Below are positions 30,288-39,188 of a stretch of DNA of 64,000 nt, one piece after another. The stretch covers positions 62,001 to 126,000 of the forward strand of contig CBDCQL010000002.1 in assembly GCA_965220615.1 (NCBI GenBank), written 5' to 3'. Below the pieces are notes generated by a model, which had not been told where the DNA came from, did no database searches, and worked only from the letters and a program-made list of their open reading frames with translations. How positions within the stretch are numbered: position 1 is the first letter of the stretch; each line of letters starts with the position of its first letter. Made by a program: the position numbers and the translations under genes. Origin of the DNA: JAGWBD01 sp965220615 (GTDB lineage Bacteria > Chloroflexota > Anaerolineae > Aggregatilineales > Phototrophicaceae).

Positions 30288-30680
30288 ATGAAGGCATTAC
30301 AAAGTCCCGACGGATTCGATCAGCGTCAAGTTGCCAGCAAAGCCTTGCGCGATCTGGCGCGCGGACTACGCAAACGTCAGACCGTGGCAGAGCAAATGCT
30401 TTGGGAGGAATTGCGGGATCGGAGGGCAGGCGGCCTGAAGTTTCGTCGACAATATCCGGTGCCAGACACAATGTACGTTGCTGACTTTTGTTGTTTTGGG
30501 AAGCGGCTGATTGTTGAACTGGATGGTGAAATTCACAGACAGCAGACGCTTCAGGACCGGAAACGGCAACGTGATCTTGAGGAGTTGGGCTATCGGGTTT
30601 TCCGTTTTTCGAATGAACAGGTTCAGAATGACATGAAAAGTGTTTTGGTCGTGATTGTTGAAGCGGCGGGCGCGAGGTAG
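30288..30680 (+). CDS. DUF559 family nuclease-like protein
   Basis: A 130-residue protein with the DUF559 fold, a relative of Vsr/very-short-patch-repair and restriction-type endonucleases. Family landmarks are AEQMLWEELRDRRAGGLKFR (about 34-53), the acidic ADFCCFGKRLIVELDGEIH (about 66-84) with the putative metal-binding Asp and Glu, and GYRVFRFSNEQVQND near the end. The gene has no promoter space of its own: a composite repeat ends just before its ATG and another begins four bases after its stop. This suggests it travels with, or acts on, the repeats (inference). Confidence 0.85.
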   Translation: MKALQSPDGFDQRQVASKALRDLARGLRKRQTVAEQMLWEELRDRRAGGLKFRRQYPVPDTMYVADFCCFGKRLIVELDGEIHRQQTLQDRKRQRDLEELGYRVFRFSNEQVQNDMKSVLVVIVEAAGAR

Positions 30681-30684
30681 TGAG

Positions 30685-30810
30685 CCCTCACCCCCCGGCC
30701 CCCTCTCCCCCCGGGAGAGGGGGAGAAAGTGAGAACATTCATGAGTTAAAGTCCCTCTTCCGGCGGGAAGGACTCCCGCGACTGAGCGGGAAAGGATTTG
30801 GGGTGAGGGC
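30685..30810. repeat. Composite palindromic element, copy 3 (right of DUF559 gene)
   Basis: Begins CCCTCACCCCCCGGCCCC four bases after the DUF559 stop and ends GGGGTGAGGGC. The left internal hairpin (CTCTCCCCCCGGGAGAG) is perfect; the right one is partly degenerate (CCCTCTTCCGGCGGGAAGGA). It keeps the GTTAAAGTCCCTCT segment found in copy 2. Confidence 0.8.
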
Positions 30811-30845
30811 CCGCCTCTCCGGCCATTGAACACAGGAGCATTCGC

Positions 30846-32314
30846 ATGAAAGCCATCATGGTGATGTTTGACACGCTCAACCGGCACATGCTGCCGCCCT
30901 ACGGCTGCGACTGGACGCATGCGCCCAACTTCGCGCGCCTGGCTGAACGCTCGGTCACCTTCGACCGTTCCTACGTGGGCAGCATGCCCTGCATGCCGGC
31001 GCGGCGCGAACTGCACACCGGGCGTTACAACTTTCTGCATCGCAGCTGGGGGCCGCTGGAACCCTTCGATGACTCGATGCCGGAGTTACTGAAGGACAAT
31101 GGCGTGTACACACACCTCGTCACCGACCACTACCATTACTTCGAGGACGGCGGCGCGACCTATCACCAGCGCTACAACAGCTGGCAGTTCGCGCGCGGCC
31201 AGGAGGGCGACCCCTGGATGGGCCAGGTGGCCGAGCCGGATATCCCGCCGACGATGGAGAATTCGCGCAAGCTCGGCGCCATGTGGCGTCAGGACTGGGT
31301 CAACCGGGCCTTCATGCAGGAGGAAAGCCGCCAACCGCAGGCGAAGACCTTCGCCATGGCCGAAGACTTCCTGCGGCGCAACCACGCGGACGACAGCTGG
31401 TTCCTGCAAATCGAGACCTTCGACCCGCACGAGCCCTTTTTCACGCAGGATCACTACAAGGCCCTCTACCCGCATCGCTATGACGGGCCGCATTTTGACT
31501 GGCCCAACTACGGCGTGGTGCAGGAGACGCCGGAGGAGGGTGCATCACCTGCGCATGGAGTACGCGGCGCTGCTGAGCATGTGCGATCACTACATGGGTA
31601 GGATCATCGACCTGATGGATGAACTGGGACCTGTGGCAGGACACGCTGCTGATCGTAAACACCGACCATGGTTTCATGCTGGGTGAACACGACTGGTGGG
31701 GCAAGATCGTGATGCCCTTCTACGAGGAAGTGGCGCACACGCCGCTCTTCATCTGGGACCCGCGCTGCGCGCGGCAGGGCGAGCGCAGCGCGGCCCTGGT
31801 GCAGACCATTGACCTGCCGGCCACCTTGCTGGACTACTTCGGCGTGGAGCTGCCGACGGCCATGCAGGGGCGGCCGCTTGGCGCGACGCTGGCGACGGGC
31901 GCGCCGGCGCACGAGGCGTTGATCTTCGGCCTTCACGGCGCGCACGTGAACCTGACGGACGGGCGTTACGTGTACATGCGCGCGCCCATTCGCGCAGACA
32001 ACGCGCCGCTATTCAACTACACCCTGATGCCGACGCACATGCGCGAACGCTTTCCGCCCTCCGAGTTGCAGGATTCGGCCCTGGCGCCGGCCTTTGAATT
32101 CAGCAAGGGTTGTCCGCTTTTGCAGATTCCGGCGCATGCCTGGGGCAACGTGAAACATCCCTTCGAGACGCTGCTCTACGACGTTGAGGCGGACCCGCTG
32201 CAAACGCAGCCGCTGCAGGACGCGGCTCTGGAAGCGCGCCTTTCTGAACAAATGCGCGCGTTGATGTACCAGAGCGAGGCCCCGATCGAGCAGTACGAGC
32301 GCCTGGGGTTGTAG
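30846..32314 (+). pseudogene. Sulfatase, interrupted by two single-base frameshifts
   Basis: Type I sulfatase that would hydrolyse sulfate esters. The first part contains VMFDTLNRHMLPPYG with metal-binding Asp, and the formylglycine motif CMPAR (Cys49). The reading frame then moves twice. An extra G in GGAGGAGGG (about 31538) leads into HHLRMEYAALLSMCDHYMGR. An extra G in CTGGGACC (about 31626) leads into LLIVNTDHGFMLGEHDWWGK, which carries the second metal site. Removing both gives a normal protein of about 488 residues. It heads a glycan-use region, so sulfated polysaccharide is a possible target. Sequencing error or decay cannot be separated here. Confidence 0.82.
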
Positions 32315-32502
32315 GGGGCCCGCTTACCCCATCCCGTGGTCCCCAATCGCGCAGGGGAGTACATTTGGTGGCTGTCACTCCATACCCTGTTCCGTCCGGC
32401 CACGGGAGCTCTTCCCTCCTGGAGAGGGGCTATGGTGTATTCTTGTTTAGCTTTGTCCGAATGGGTTGACGAAGTGACCTCAATTCTCTGTGGGAGGACG
32501 AG

Positions 32503-33627
32503 ATGAATGTATGGCAGCCGAACAGCCCGTTGGCGGGCCTGCCCTTTGTGAAGCGCAACGCGCGTTCGAAGCGCGAGTCAAGCTGGGACCGGACGGGCGC
32601 CAACCGCGACTTTCGCGTGGTGGAGCCGGGCGCGACGCAGGTGCTGGCGGAGATCGAGGGCGCGGGTTGCATCCGTCACATCTGGATGACGACGCGCTGT
32701 TATGCGCCGCAATACCTGCGCAAGCTGGTGCTGGAGATGTACTGGGACGGTGAGGAAAACCCCAGCGTGCGCGTGCCCTACGGCGATTTCTTCGGCGTGG
32801 GTCACGCGACCTGCAGGCACTTCGTGTCGCTGCCGCTGAACATGGTCTTTGGTCAGCGCCGCGGCCCCAAAGGGCCCTTTTCGGCGTCCAACAACTGCTA
32901 CTTTCCGATGCCCTTTGGCAGTTCGGCGCGGATCCAGCTGATCAACGAAAGCGAGGAGCCGATCGCCAACCTCTTCTATTACATCGACTACGAACTCTAC
33001 ACGGCGGAAGCGCCGGAAGACCTGGGGCGCTTTCACGCCTGCTGGAACCTGGAGAATCCGGCGCAGGCCCTGGCGCAGGAGCAGCCGTACGAGGACCCGG
33101 CGCCCTGGGACCTGGGCGGGGTTAACCTGACGGGAGCGGACAATTACGTCATTCTGGACGCGAGCGGCGCCGGACAGTACGTCGGTTGCGTGCTGAACAT
33201 CGACAACTTCGACGCTTCCAACCAGGTTTACACCTGGCCGGGCGAGGGCGACGACATGATCTTCATCGACGGCGAGCCCTGGCCGCCTTCGCTGCACGGC
33301 ACGGGCACCGAAGATTACTTTGGCTGCTCATGGGGCTTCCCCAGCGGAGAATACGACGGGCCCTACCACGGCATTTCGCTGGGCAGCGACGTGCAGGAGC
33401 ACTTCGGCAAGTGGAGCCTCTACCGCTGGCACATCGAGGACCCCGTCCGCTTCACGGAGTCGATTCGGGTGACCATCGAGCACGGCCACGCCAACGATCA
33501 GGGCAACATTTACTCCAGCGTGGCCTACTGGTATCAGCTGGAGCCGCATCGGGCGCAGCCGGCTCTGCCACCGGTGTCGGAGCGTTTGACGCGGCGCTGG
33601 CCGGAACATGGCCTTTGGGACCGGTAG
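32503..33627 (+). CDS. GH172 / DUF2961 family glycoside hydrolase
   Basis: A 374-residue protein of the DUF2961 family, now glycoside hydrolase family 172. Known members cleave alpha-D-fructofuranosyl or D-arabinofuranosyl linkages. The hallmark GTGTEDYFGCSWGFP lies at residues 266-280, with Glu270 as the likely catalytic acid. Other family features are HIWMTTRCY near residue 59 and YYIDYELY near 159. There is no signal peptide, so it acts inside the cell on imported sugars. GTGGGAGGACGAG precedes the ATG. It sits between a sulfatase and a sugar ABC importer on the same strand. Confidence 0.88.
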   Translation: MNVWQPNSPLAGLPFVKRNARSKRESSWDRTGANRDFRVVEPGATQVLAEIEGAGCIRHIWMTTRCYAPQYLRKLVLEMYWDGEENPSVRVPYGDFFGVGHATCRHFVSLPLNMVFGQRRGPKGPFSASNNCYFPMPFGSSARIQLINESEEPIANLFYYIDYELYTAEAPEDLGRFHACWNLENPAQALAQEQPYEDPAPWDLGGVNLTGADNYVILDASGAGQYVGCVLNIDNFDASNQVYTWPGEGDDMIFIDGEPWPPSLHGTGTEDYFGCSWGFPSGEYDGPYHGISLGSDVQEHFGKWSLYRWHIEDPVRFTESIRVTIEHGHANDQGNIYSSVAYWYQLEPHRAQPALPPVSERLTRRWPEHGLWDR

Positions 33628-33714
33628 GGCAGGTTTTTGGCGAACTTGTCAGCACTCGCTAGATTTGATCCGTCTGTCCCATGCAGAGGGAAATCGTTCA
33701 GGAGGAAAACGAAA

Positions 33715-35037
33715 ATGAAGAAACTCTTGCTGTTGTTGATTACGTTGCTTGTGCTGGTGACCGGGCCGGCAGTACTGGCCCAGGAGGATGGCGCTACCCT
33801 GCGGGTGCTGGTCGAGGGCGGCGGCATTTCGCTGCAGTTGGCGGCGGCGCAACTCTTTGAGGAGCAGACGGGGCATTCGGTCGAGTTCATCGAGGTGCCC
33901 TATCCCAGTGTGTTTGAGGACCTGGCGGCCGAAATGGCGATCGGCGGCAGCGCCTATGACGTGGCCACCATCGACGTGGTCTGGATCCCGGCCTTCGCCG
34001 ATTTCGCCGAATCGCTGGATGCGCTGATCACGGACGAGGTGGCGGCGGACATCTTCCCCGCGCTGCTGGCGGACGGCCTGTGGAACGGCAGCTTCGTCGG
34101 CATGCCGACCTGGGCCAACGCCGAGGTGATCTACTATCGCAAGGATCTCTGGGAAGACCCGGACGAGCAGGCCGCCTTCATGGCCGAGTACGGCTATGAA
34201 CTGGCCCCGCCGACGACCTGGCAGGAATTCACCGACATGGCCGTCTTCTTCACGCGCGATACGGACGGTGACGGCGAGATCGACCTCTACGGCACCGACG
34301 TGAAGGGCGCCCCGGCCGGCGCGGACGTGGAGTGGATGGTGCACGTGCTGCAGGCCGGCTCTCCGGGCGTGGTGCTGGGCGCCGATGGCTCGATCATCGT
34401 CGACAACGACGCGCACCTGGCGGGCCTGGAGTACTACGTCAGCCACCACTGCGACCTGGGCGTCACGCCGCCCAATCCGCTGGAGATCGGCTGGGCCGAA
34501 GGTGAGAACCTCTTCTTCCAGGGCGTGACGGCCATGACCCGTTTTTGGGGACATGCCTACCGCCTGCACCAGTTTGACCTGTCAGGCGGTCTGGTAGGGG
34601 CTCCCTACCTCGGACCGGATGCCGTGGCCAACGTGGGCGTCGCTCCGATGATCGCGGGCGAGGCCGGTATCGGCTCGATCCCAGGCCCCTGGTTCAACAT
34701 CGTACCGAAGACTTCGGAGAACAAGGAAGCGGCCATGGCCTTCGTGCAGTTCATGTACGACCAGAACGTGCTGGGCGTACAGGAACCGCTGGGCCTCTCC
34801 GCGCGCATCTCGGCCTTCGAGCAGTTTGCCGGTGAGGAAAACTACGAAAGCCTGTCGGCGCTGATCGCCACGCTCAATGGCCCGCAGACCATCGGGCGGC
34901 CGCTGGTAGCCAACTGGCAGCAGGTGAGCGACGAGGTTGTCGTACCGATGGTGCAGGACGCGCTCAGTTGTGAAGTCTCGCCGGCGGATGCCCTGGCCTG
35001 GGCACGCACTGAGCTGGAAGCGATGGGCTTCATGTAG
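33715..35037 (+). CDS. Sugar ABC transporter substrate-binding protein
   Basis: Secreted family 1 extracellular solute-binding protein, 440 residues. The signal peptide is at about residues 1-21 (basic KK, then LLLLLITLLVLVTGPAVLA, cleavage before QEDG); there is no lipobox cysteine. Typical features are AQLFEEQTGHSVEFIEVPYP, YDVATIDVVWIPAF and GMPTWANAEVIYYRKDLW. AGGAGG lies nine bases before the ATG at 33715; the longer upstream frame is not needed. Two permeases follow, and a palindromic half-repeat separates them from this gene. Confidence 0.9.
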   Translation: MKKLLLLLITLLVLVTGPAVLAQEDGATLRVLVEGGGISLQLAAAQLFEEQTGHSVEFIEVPYPSVFEDLAAEMAIGGSAYDVATIDVVWIPAFADFAESLDALITDEVAADIFPALLADGLWNGSFVGMPTWANAEVIYYRKDLWEDPDEQAAFMAEYGYELAPPTTWQEFTDMAVFFTRDTDGDGEIDLYGTDVKGAPAGADVEWMVHVLQAGSPGVVLGADGSIIVDNDAHLAGLEYYVSHHCDLGVTPPNPLEIGWAEGENLFFQGVTAMTRFWGHAYRLHQFDLSGGLVGAPYLGPDAVANVGVAPMIAGEAGIGSIPGPWFNIVPKTSENKEAAMAFVQFMYDQNVLGVQEPLGLSARISAFEQFAGEENYESLSALIATLNGPQTIGRPLVANWQQVSDEVVVPMVQDALSCEVSPADALAWARTELEAMGFM

Positions 35038-35074
35038 GTGTTGATGCTTCTGGAGTGTGAGGGTCGCCCGGCGG

Positions 35075-35111
35075 CCCTCACCCCAAAACCCCTCTCCCCG
35101 TTGGAGAGGGG
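35075..35111. repeat. Half copy of the palindromic repeat between binding protein and permease
   Basis: CCCTCACCCC opens the copy, then CCCCTCTCC, GTT and GGAGAGGGG form a strong hairpin. It matches one arm of the composite element. In the mRNA it would stand just after the binding-protein stop, where a stabilising hairpin is common. Confidence 0.65.
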
Positions 35112-35158
35112 CTTTGGTCTAAACCTGAAATGTTCAAGTTTTCGGTTCATTGAGCAAA

Positions 35159-36055
35159 ATGTCCCGTGCTGACCGTCGATACGTTTTGCTGCTGCTGGCA
35201 CCGGCGGCCATTTTTCTGCTGGTCTTCGTCGCCTGGCCCCTGCTGAACCTCTTTCGCGACAGTCTTTATGACGTGGCTTTGCTGAAGCCAGGCGAACGCG
35301 CCTTCGTCGGGCTGGACAACTTCCAGCGGGCGCTGACGTCGTCGCGCGTGGGGGGCGCGGCCCTGCGCACCCTGGGTTACACTGCCATCGCGCTTTCCGC
35401 CGAATTTACGTTGGGCTTCATCGCGGCGCTGCTCTTCAACAGCCTGGGCCGGCGCTCGGAACTGCTGCGCACGATCTTTCTTTTCCCGCTGATGATTCCG
35501 CCGATCGTGGCGGGCCTGCTGTGGCGCTTCCTGCTGATCGACAACTTCGGCATCGTCAACCACATCCTGCACCAATTGGGCCTGCTGGCGGCGACCAGCG
35601 ACGTCGCCTGGCTGGGCGACCGTGATATCGTGCTCTTTTCGGTGGCCTTGCCCGATATCTGGCTGACGACCTCCTTCGTGACCCTGGTGCTCTACACCGG
35701 CCTGCAAAACATCCCGGTCTCGCTACTGGAAGCGGCGCGCATCGACGGCGCGGGGGCGCTGCAGCTGTTTCGCTACGTGACGTTGCCGCTGCTGCGACCG
35801 GTGATCGCGGTTGTGCTGATCATTCGCGGCATCGATGCCGCGCGCGCCTTTGACATCATCTGGGTGCAGACCGAGGGCGGGCCGCGCTTCGCCTCCGAAG
35901 TGCTGAGCATGCACATCTATCGCACGATGATCCGCTATGGCGACCTGGGCTTTGCCTCGGCCATCGCCACGCTCTTTCTGCTGGCCTTGCTGGCGTTGAG
36001 CCTGCTGGCCTTTTTCGTCATCTGGCGGCCGGACGCGAAGCGGGGGAATGCGTGA
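35159..36055 (+). CDS. Sugar ABC transporter permease, UgpA type
   Basis: Inner-membrane permease, 298 residues with six hydrophobic segments; the first is LLLLAPAAIFLLVFVAWPLL. The EAA loop LLEAARIDGAGALQLFRYVT is near residue 188. The ATG at 35159 is preferred to the TTG at 35150; neither has a strong ribosome binding site. It is coupled to the next permease by a GTGA overlap. Confidence 0.9.
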   Translation: MSRADRRYVLLLLAPAAIFLLVFVAWPLLNLFRDSLYDVALLKPGERAFVGLDNFQRALTSSRVGGAALRTLGYTAIALSAEFTLGFIAALLFNSLGRRSELLRTIFLFPLMIPPIVAGLLWRFLLIDNFGIVNHILHQLGLLAATSDVAWLGDRDIVLFSVALPDIWLTTSFVTLVLYTGLQNIPVSLLEAARIDGAGALQLFRYVTLPLLRPVIAVVLIIRGIDAARAFDIIWVQTEGGPRFASEVLSMHIYRTMIRYGDLGFASAIATLFLLALLALSLLAFFVIWRPDAKRGNA

Positions 36056-36885
36056 GCAGGCCTGCGTTGAGTCCCGGCCGATTGCTGGTGTATGCCCTGG
36101 TGGCTTTCGTCATGCTGGTCTACATCAGTCCCTACGCCTACATGATGCTGACGTCGCTTAAGCCGCCGGAAGACGCCCTGGCGATCCCGCCGCACATCCT
36201 GCCGCGGCAGTTCAGCCTGGACAGCTACACTCGCTTCACCAGCGACGCCGAGGTGCCGCGTTCCTTCCTCAACAGCTTCGTCATCGCCCTGATGAGCACG
36301 GCGCTGGCGGTGGCGCTGGCGCTGCCGGCCGGCTGGGCGATATCGCGATACGGTAGCTGGCCGGCGCGCGTCTTTCTTCTGGTGACGCTGGTCACGCGGA
36401 TGATTCCCTACATCGCGATTGCGATCCCCTTTTTCGCGATGATGCGAAGCTTCCGCCTGACGGACACCTGGCTGGCGGTGGCCCTGGCGCACGTGACCAT
36501 CAGCCTGCCTCTCGCGATCTGGCTACTGGCCGGCTTTCTGGAGGCGGTCCCTTCCGAACTGGAGGACGCGGCGCGCGTCGATGGCTGTTCGCGTCCGGCG
36601 GCGCTGCTGCGGGTGGTCGTGCCGGTGGCGGCAGGCGGCATCGTGGTGACGGCCATCTTCTGTTTCCTTGCCTCGTGGAACGAATTCCTCTATGCGTTGC
36701 TGCTGACCAGCGTGGAAGCGAAGACGGCGCCGATCGTGATCGCCGGCTTCAAGTCGCAATACAGCCTGAACTGGGGCTCGATGACGGCGGTGGGCACGCT
36801 CTATTCGCTGCCGGTGATCATCTTCTCGCTCTTCATGCAGCGTCGCATCGTGGCCGGCATGACGATGGGGGCGGTGAAAGGCTAG
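36052..36885 (+). CDS. Sugar ABC transporter permease, UgpE/MalG type
   Basis: Inner-membrane permease, 277 residues starting at GTG 36052, which overlaps the upstream stop. The EAA loop reads LEDAARVDGCSRPAALLRVV near residue 170, and the protein ends VAGMTMGAVKG. It completes a binding protein-permease-permease importer. The ATPase is not encoded nearby. The end faces a convergent hydrolase gene 36 bases away, with no obvious terminator. Confidence 0.9.
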   Translation: MSRPALSPGRLLVYALVAFVMLVYISPYAYMMLTSLKPPEDALAIPPHILPRQFSLDSYTRFTSDAEVPRSFLNSFVIALMSTALAVALALPAGWAISRYGSWPARVFLLVTLVTRMIPYIAIAIPFFAMMRSFRLTDTWLAVALAHVTISLPLAIWLLAGFLEAVPSELEDAARVDGCSRPAALLRVVVPVAAGGIVVTAIFCFLASWNEFLYALLLTSVEAKTAPIVIAGFKSQYSLNWGSMTAVGTLYSLPVIIFSLFMQRRIVAGMTMGAVKG

Positions 36886-36920
36886 GGTAGGCTAATCTGC
36901 ATCGATTTGCCCCTGAAGCG

Positions 36921-37928
36921 TCATTCGTGGGCGAAGTTACGTATTAACTCGATCTCGGCCTCGTCGTAGGGCCGACCGTCGGGGTGGAAAACGTCGTGCT
37001 GCCAGCGGCCCAGGGGAACGCCGTTGCGTTCCGGCCGCCAGTCGAGGTAGGTCTGGGTACGCCCGGCGACGAGCCCCCACTGATACCAGCCGATCTGCTC
37101 GCGCGCGAAGGCCGGCAGCGTGGCCTGTACGGTCTGGCCGAAGGGACGGTGCAGCCACTCGGTGCAGATCACGGGCCGGCCGTATGACTTGCACTGCGCA
37201 ATCGCCACGTCCAGCAGGCGCGGATCGTAGCAGTGAAAGGACACGATGTCCGAGCGCGTGAAGAGCACTTGCGACATGGGGTCCTGGTAGCCGGCCTCGC
37301 GGTTGCCGCGCCACACGGAGGTCGTCAGGGGCTGTCGCGGGCTTTCCATGCGCGCCCAGGCGAAGGCCGCCTCCACCAGCGGCGTGCTGCGTTCGCCCAG
37401 ATCGCTGTTGCCCGGCTCATTGTAGAGGTCCCAGAGCAGCACGCGCTCGTCCTGGCCGAAAGCGCCGACGATGGAGCGGGCGTAGGATTCCAGTTGCGGC
37501 CAGACGCTCCTGTCTTCCACCAGCTTCAGGCCGGGGCTGGGCGTCCAGCCGCTGTTGTGGATGCCCGGTCTGGGGTCGTCCTGCACGCCCAGGTAAGGTT
37601 CGCGGCCGGCGAAGGCGCAGTCGTCGAAGAGGATGAAGGCCGCCGTGATGCCGTGGCCCGCGGCGATGGACAGGAAGCGATCGATACGCCCCTGCATGCC
37701 ATCGGGATCGTCGCGCCAGACGATGTACTGCAGGAAGACGCGCAGGCTGTTGTAACCTGCCTCCGCGGCCCAGCCGAGTTCCTCGTCGATGCTGTCGGGG
37801 TCGAAGCTCTGCGCCTGCCACATGTCGGTGGAATTGACCGCCGTGCGCGGCAGGTAGTTGCAGCCGACGATGGGGCTGACGCGTTGGTACCATTCGCTGG
37901 CCTTCTGCGGGCTCCAGATCTCGCTCAT
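36921..37928 (-). CDS. GH5-like (clan GH-A) glycoside hydrolase
   Basis: A 335-residue (beta/alpha)8 retaining glycosidase. The acid/base Glu171 is in WDLYNEPGN at the end of strand 4, and the nucleophile Glu257 is in VICTEWLH at strand 7; this pair defines clan GH-A. YNSLRVFLQYIVW near residue 59 is also typical. There is no signal peptide, so cytoplasmic hydrolysis of imported oligosaccharides is likely. The ATG at 37928 has AAGGA upstream and lies one base after the preceding stop. Linkage specificity is unknown. Confidence 0.85.
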   Translation of the reverse strand: MSEIWSPQKASEWYQRVSPIVGCNYLPRTAVNSTDMWQAQSFDPDSIDEELGWAAEAGYNSLRVFLQYIVWRDDPDGMQGRIDRFLSIAAGHGITAAFILFDDCAFAGREPYLGVQDDPRPGIHNSGWTPSPGLKLVEDRSVWPQLESYARSIVGAFGQDERVLLWDLYNEPGNSDLGERSTPLVEAAFAWARMESPRQPLTTSVWRGNREAGYQDPMSQVLFTRSDIVSFHCYDPRLLDVAIAQCKSYGRPVICTEWLHRPFGQTVQATLPAFAREQIGWYQWGLVAGRTQTYLDWRPERNGVPLGRWQHDVFHPDGRPYDEAEIELIRNFAHE

Positions 37929-37929
37929 G

Positions 37930-39183
37930 TCATCCTTCCGTAGTGGGCAGGGCGCAATGCTCCAGTTCGAGCGTTTCGTCCCTCGCGCAGCGTAATTGCA
38001 GGCGCAGCGACTGCGCGTCATCTGGCGCCGAAGTCAGCACGTCGATACGCAGCGGCGCCAGGGGGCTGACGGCGCCCAGGTCCTGGCTCTCCAGGGGCGC
38101 GCCCTTCCCGTTGAGCCAGCCCAGTTCGGCGCGTGCTTCATGGAAGACGCCAAACACGCCGCCCAGACGCAACGCCTCTCCCTCTCTTTGCGCGGAGAGC
38201 GGCTGATGCACGCAACCGGCGTCCTTGACCGCCAGCACGGGGCCGGGGCAGCGCGCCGCCGACCAGGTGATGCGCAGTTTCGTGCGTTCGCCGGGTTGCA
38301 GCGTGCACAGGGGCCCCAGCACCTCGGCCTCCAGGATGTGGCCGGGCGAGTCGATGGGGACGGGCGCAGGTACGCCGGGCATCTCGGTCCAGCACTCGAC
38401 CGTCGCGCCGCCGTCCGGGTACTCCGCCTCCGGCTCGTGCGGGAACTGCATGCAGAGCACGTGTTCCGTCCGCTGGTCAGCGAAGGCCAGCCAGCCGCCG
38501 GGACTGCGCAGGCCGATCTTGCCGACGATGCCCTGGTAGTTGAGCGCGAAAAGGCCGGGCCGGAAATCGGGCTGGAGCTGGCTGTTCTCCTCACCGAAGA
38601 GGACGTGCCATGGGCGGGAGTCGTCGGGGTCGACCGGCACGTAGAGCCAGCAGTCGCTGCCGGAAGCCTCGCAGTCCAGCTGGGCGATGTCCCAGATGGA
38701 CCAGCGTACGTCGCGCTGCGAGATGTTTTCGAAGGCCAGGTCGAGTTGCAGGCGCGAAGCGCCCGCCTCCAGGCTCAACCTGCGTTCGATACAGAGTCCC
38801 GAGCGGGGGTCGGCAGCGCTGCGCATGGTGACGCTGGCGCAGGCCTCATCCTGTTCGCTGCTGGCGTCGTAGGAGCCGCTGTCGAGGACGTTATCGGGCG
38901 GGCCGGGCCACTGGCCTGCGCCGTCCCAGCCCTGGGGCGCAGGCCAGGTCTTGTCGCCGCCGTAATTCTTCCAGCTGAGCAGGCTGCCGTCGCCCTGGTG
39001 CTCTTCCGGCGTAAAGCGTTGGCCGTCCAGAGCGCGGTTGCTGAAGAGAAAGGGGTGCTCGCCCAGGGCGAATTGCAGCAGTCGACCGCCGATCTCCGGC
39101 ACCAGGTGGGCCGTGACCAGGCCGTTGTCGAGGCGCAGCGCGTCCCAGCCCTGAAAGGCGACCGGCGTGAGCCGTGCAGCCAT
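37930..39183 (-). CDS. DUF4380 protein, galactose-mutarotase-like fold
   Basis: A 417-residue protein, cytoplasmic by lack of signal. The N-terminal half matches DUF4380: LVPEIGGRLLQFALG near residue 27, and the very typical KNYGGDKTWPAPQGW near 72. This family has a beta-sandwich like aldose 1-epimerases and is usually found with glycoside hydrolases. It may be an epimerase or a sugar-binding helper. It lies five bases after the permease stop and one base before the GH5-like start, so it is part of the same operon. Confidence 0.8.
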   Translation of the reverse strand: MAARLTPVAFQGWDALRLDNGLVTAHLVPEIGGRLLQFALGEHPFLFSNRALDGQRFTPEEHQGDGSLLSWKNYGGDKTWPAPQGWDGAGQWPGPPDNVLDSGSYDASSEQDEACASVTMRSAADPRSGLCIERRLSLEAGASRLQLDLAFENISQRDVRWSIWDIAQLDCEASGSDCWLYVPVDPDDSRPWHVLFGEENSQLQPDFRPGLFALNYQGIVGKIGLRSPGGWLAFADQRTEHVLCMQFPHEPEAEYPDGGATVECWTEMPGVPAPVPIDSPGHILEAEVLGPLCTLQPGERTKLRITWSAARCPGPVLAVKDAGCVHQPLSAQREGEALRLGGVFGVFHEARAELGWLNGKGAPLESQDLGAVSPLAPLRIDVLTSAPDDAQSLRLQLRCARDETLELEHCALPTTEG

Positions 39184-39188
39184 GGCGC

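Noticed and set aside
32315..32502. Possible degenerate copy of the composite repeat after the sulfatase gene
   Set aside because: Only short matches (ACCCCATCCC, CTGGAGAGGGGC) are left and no clear end-to-end pairing could be made, so it is not listed as a repeat.
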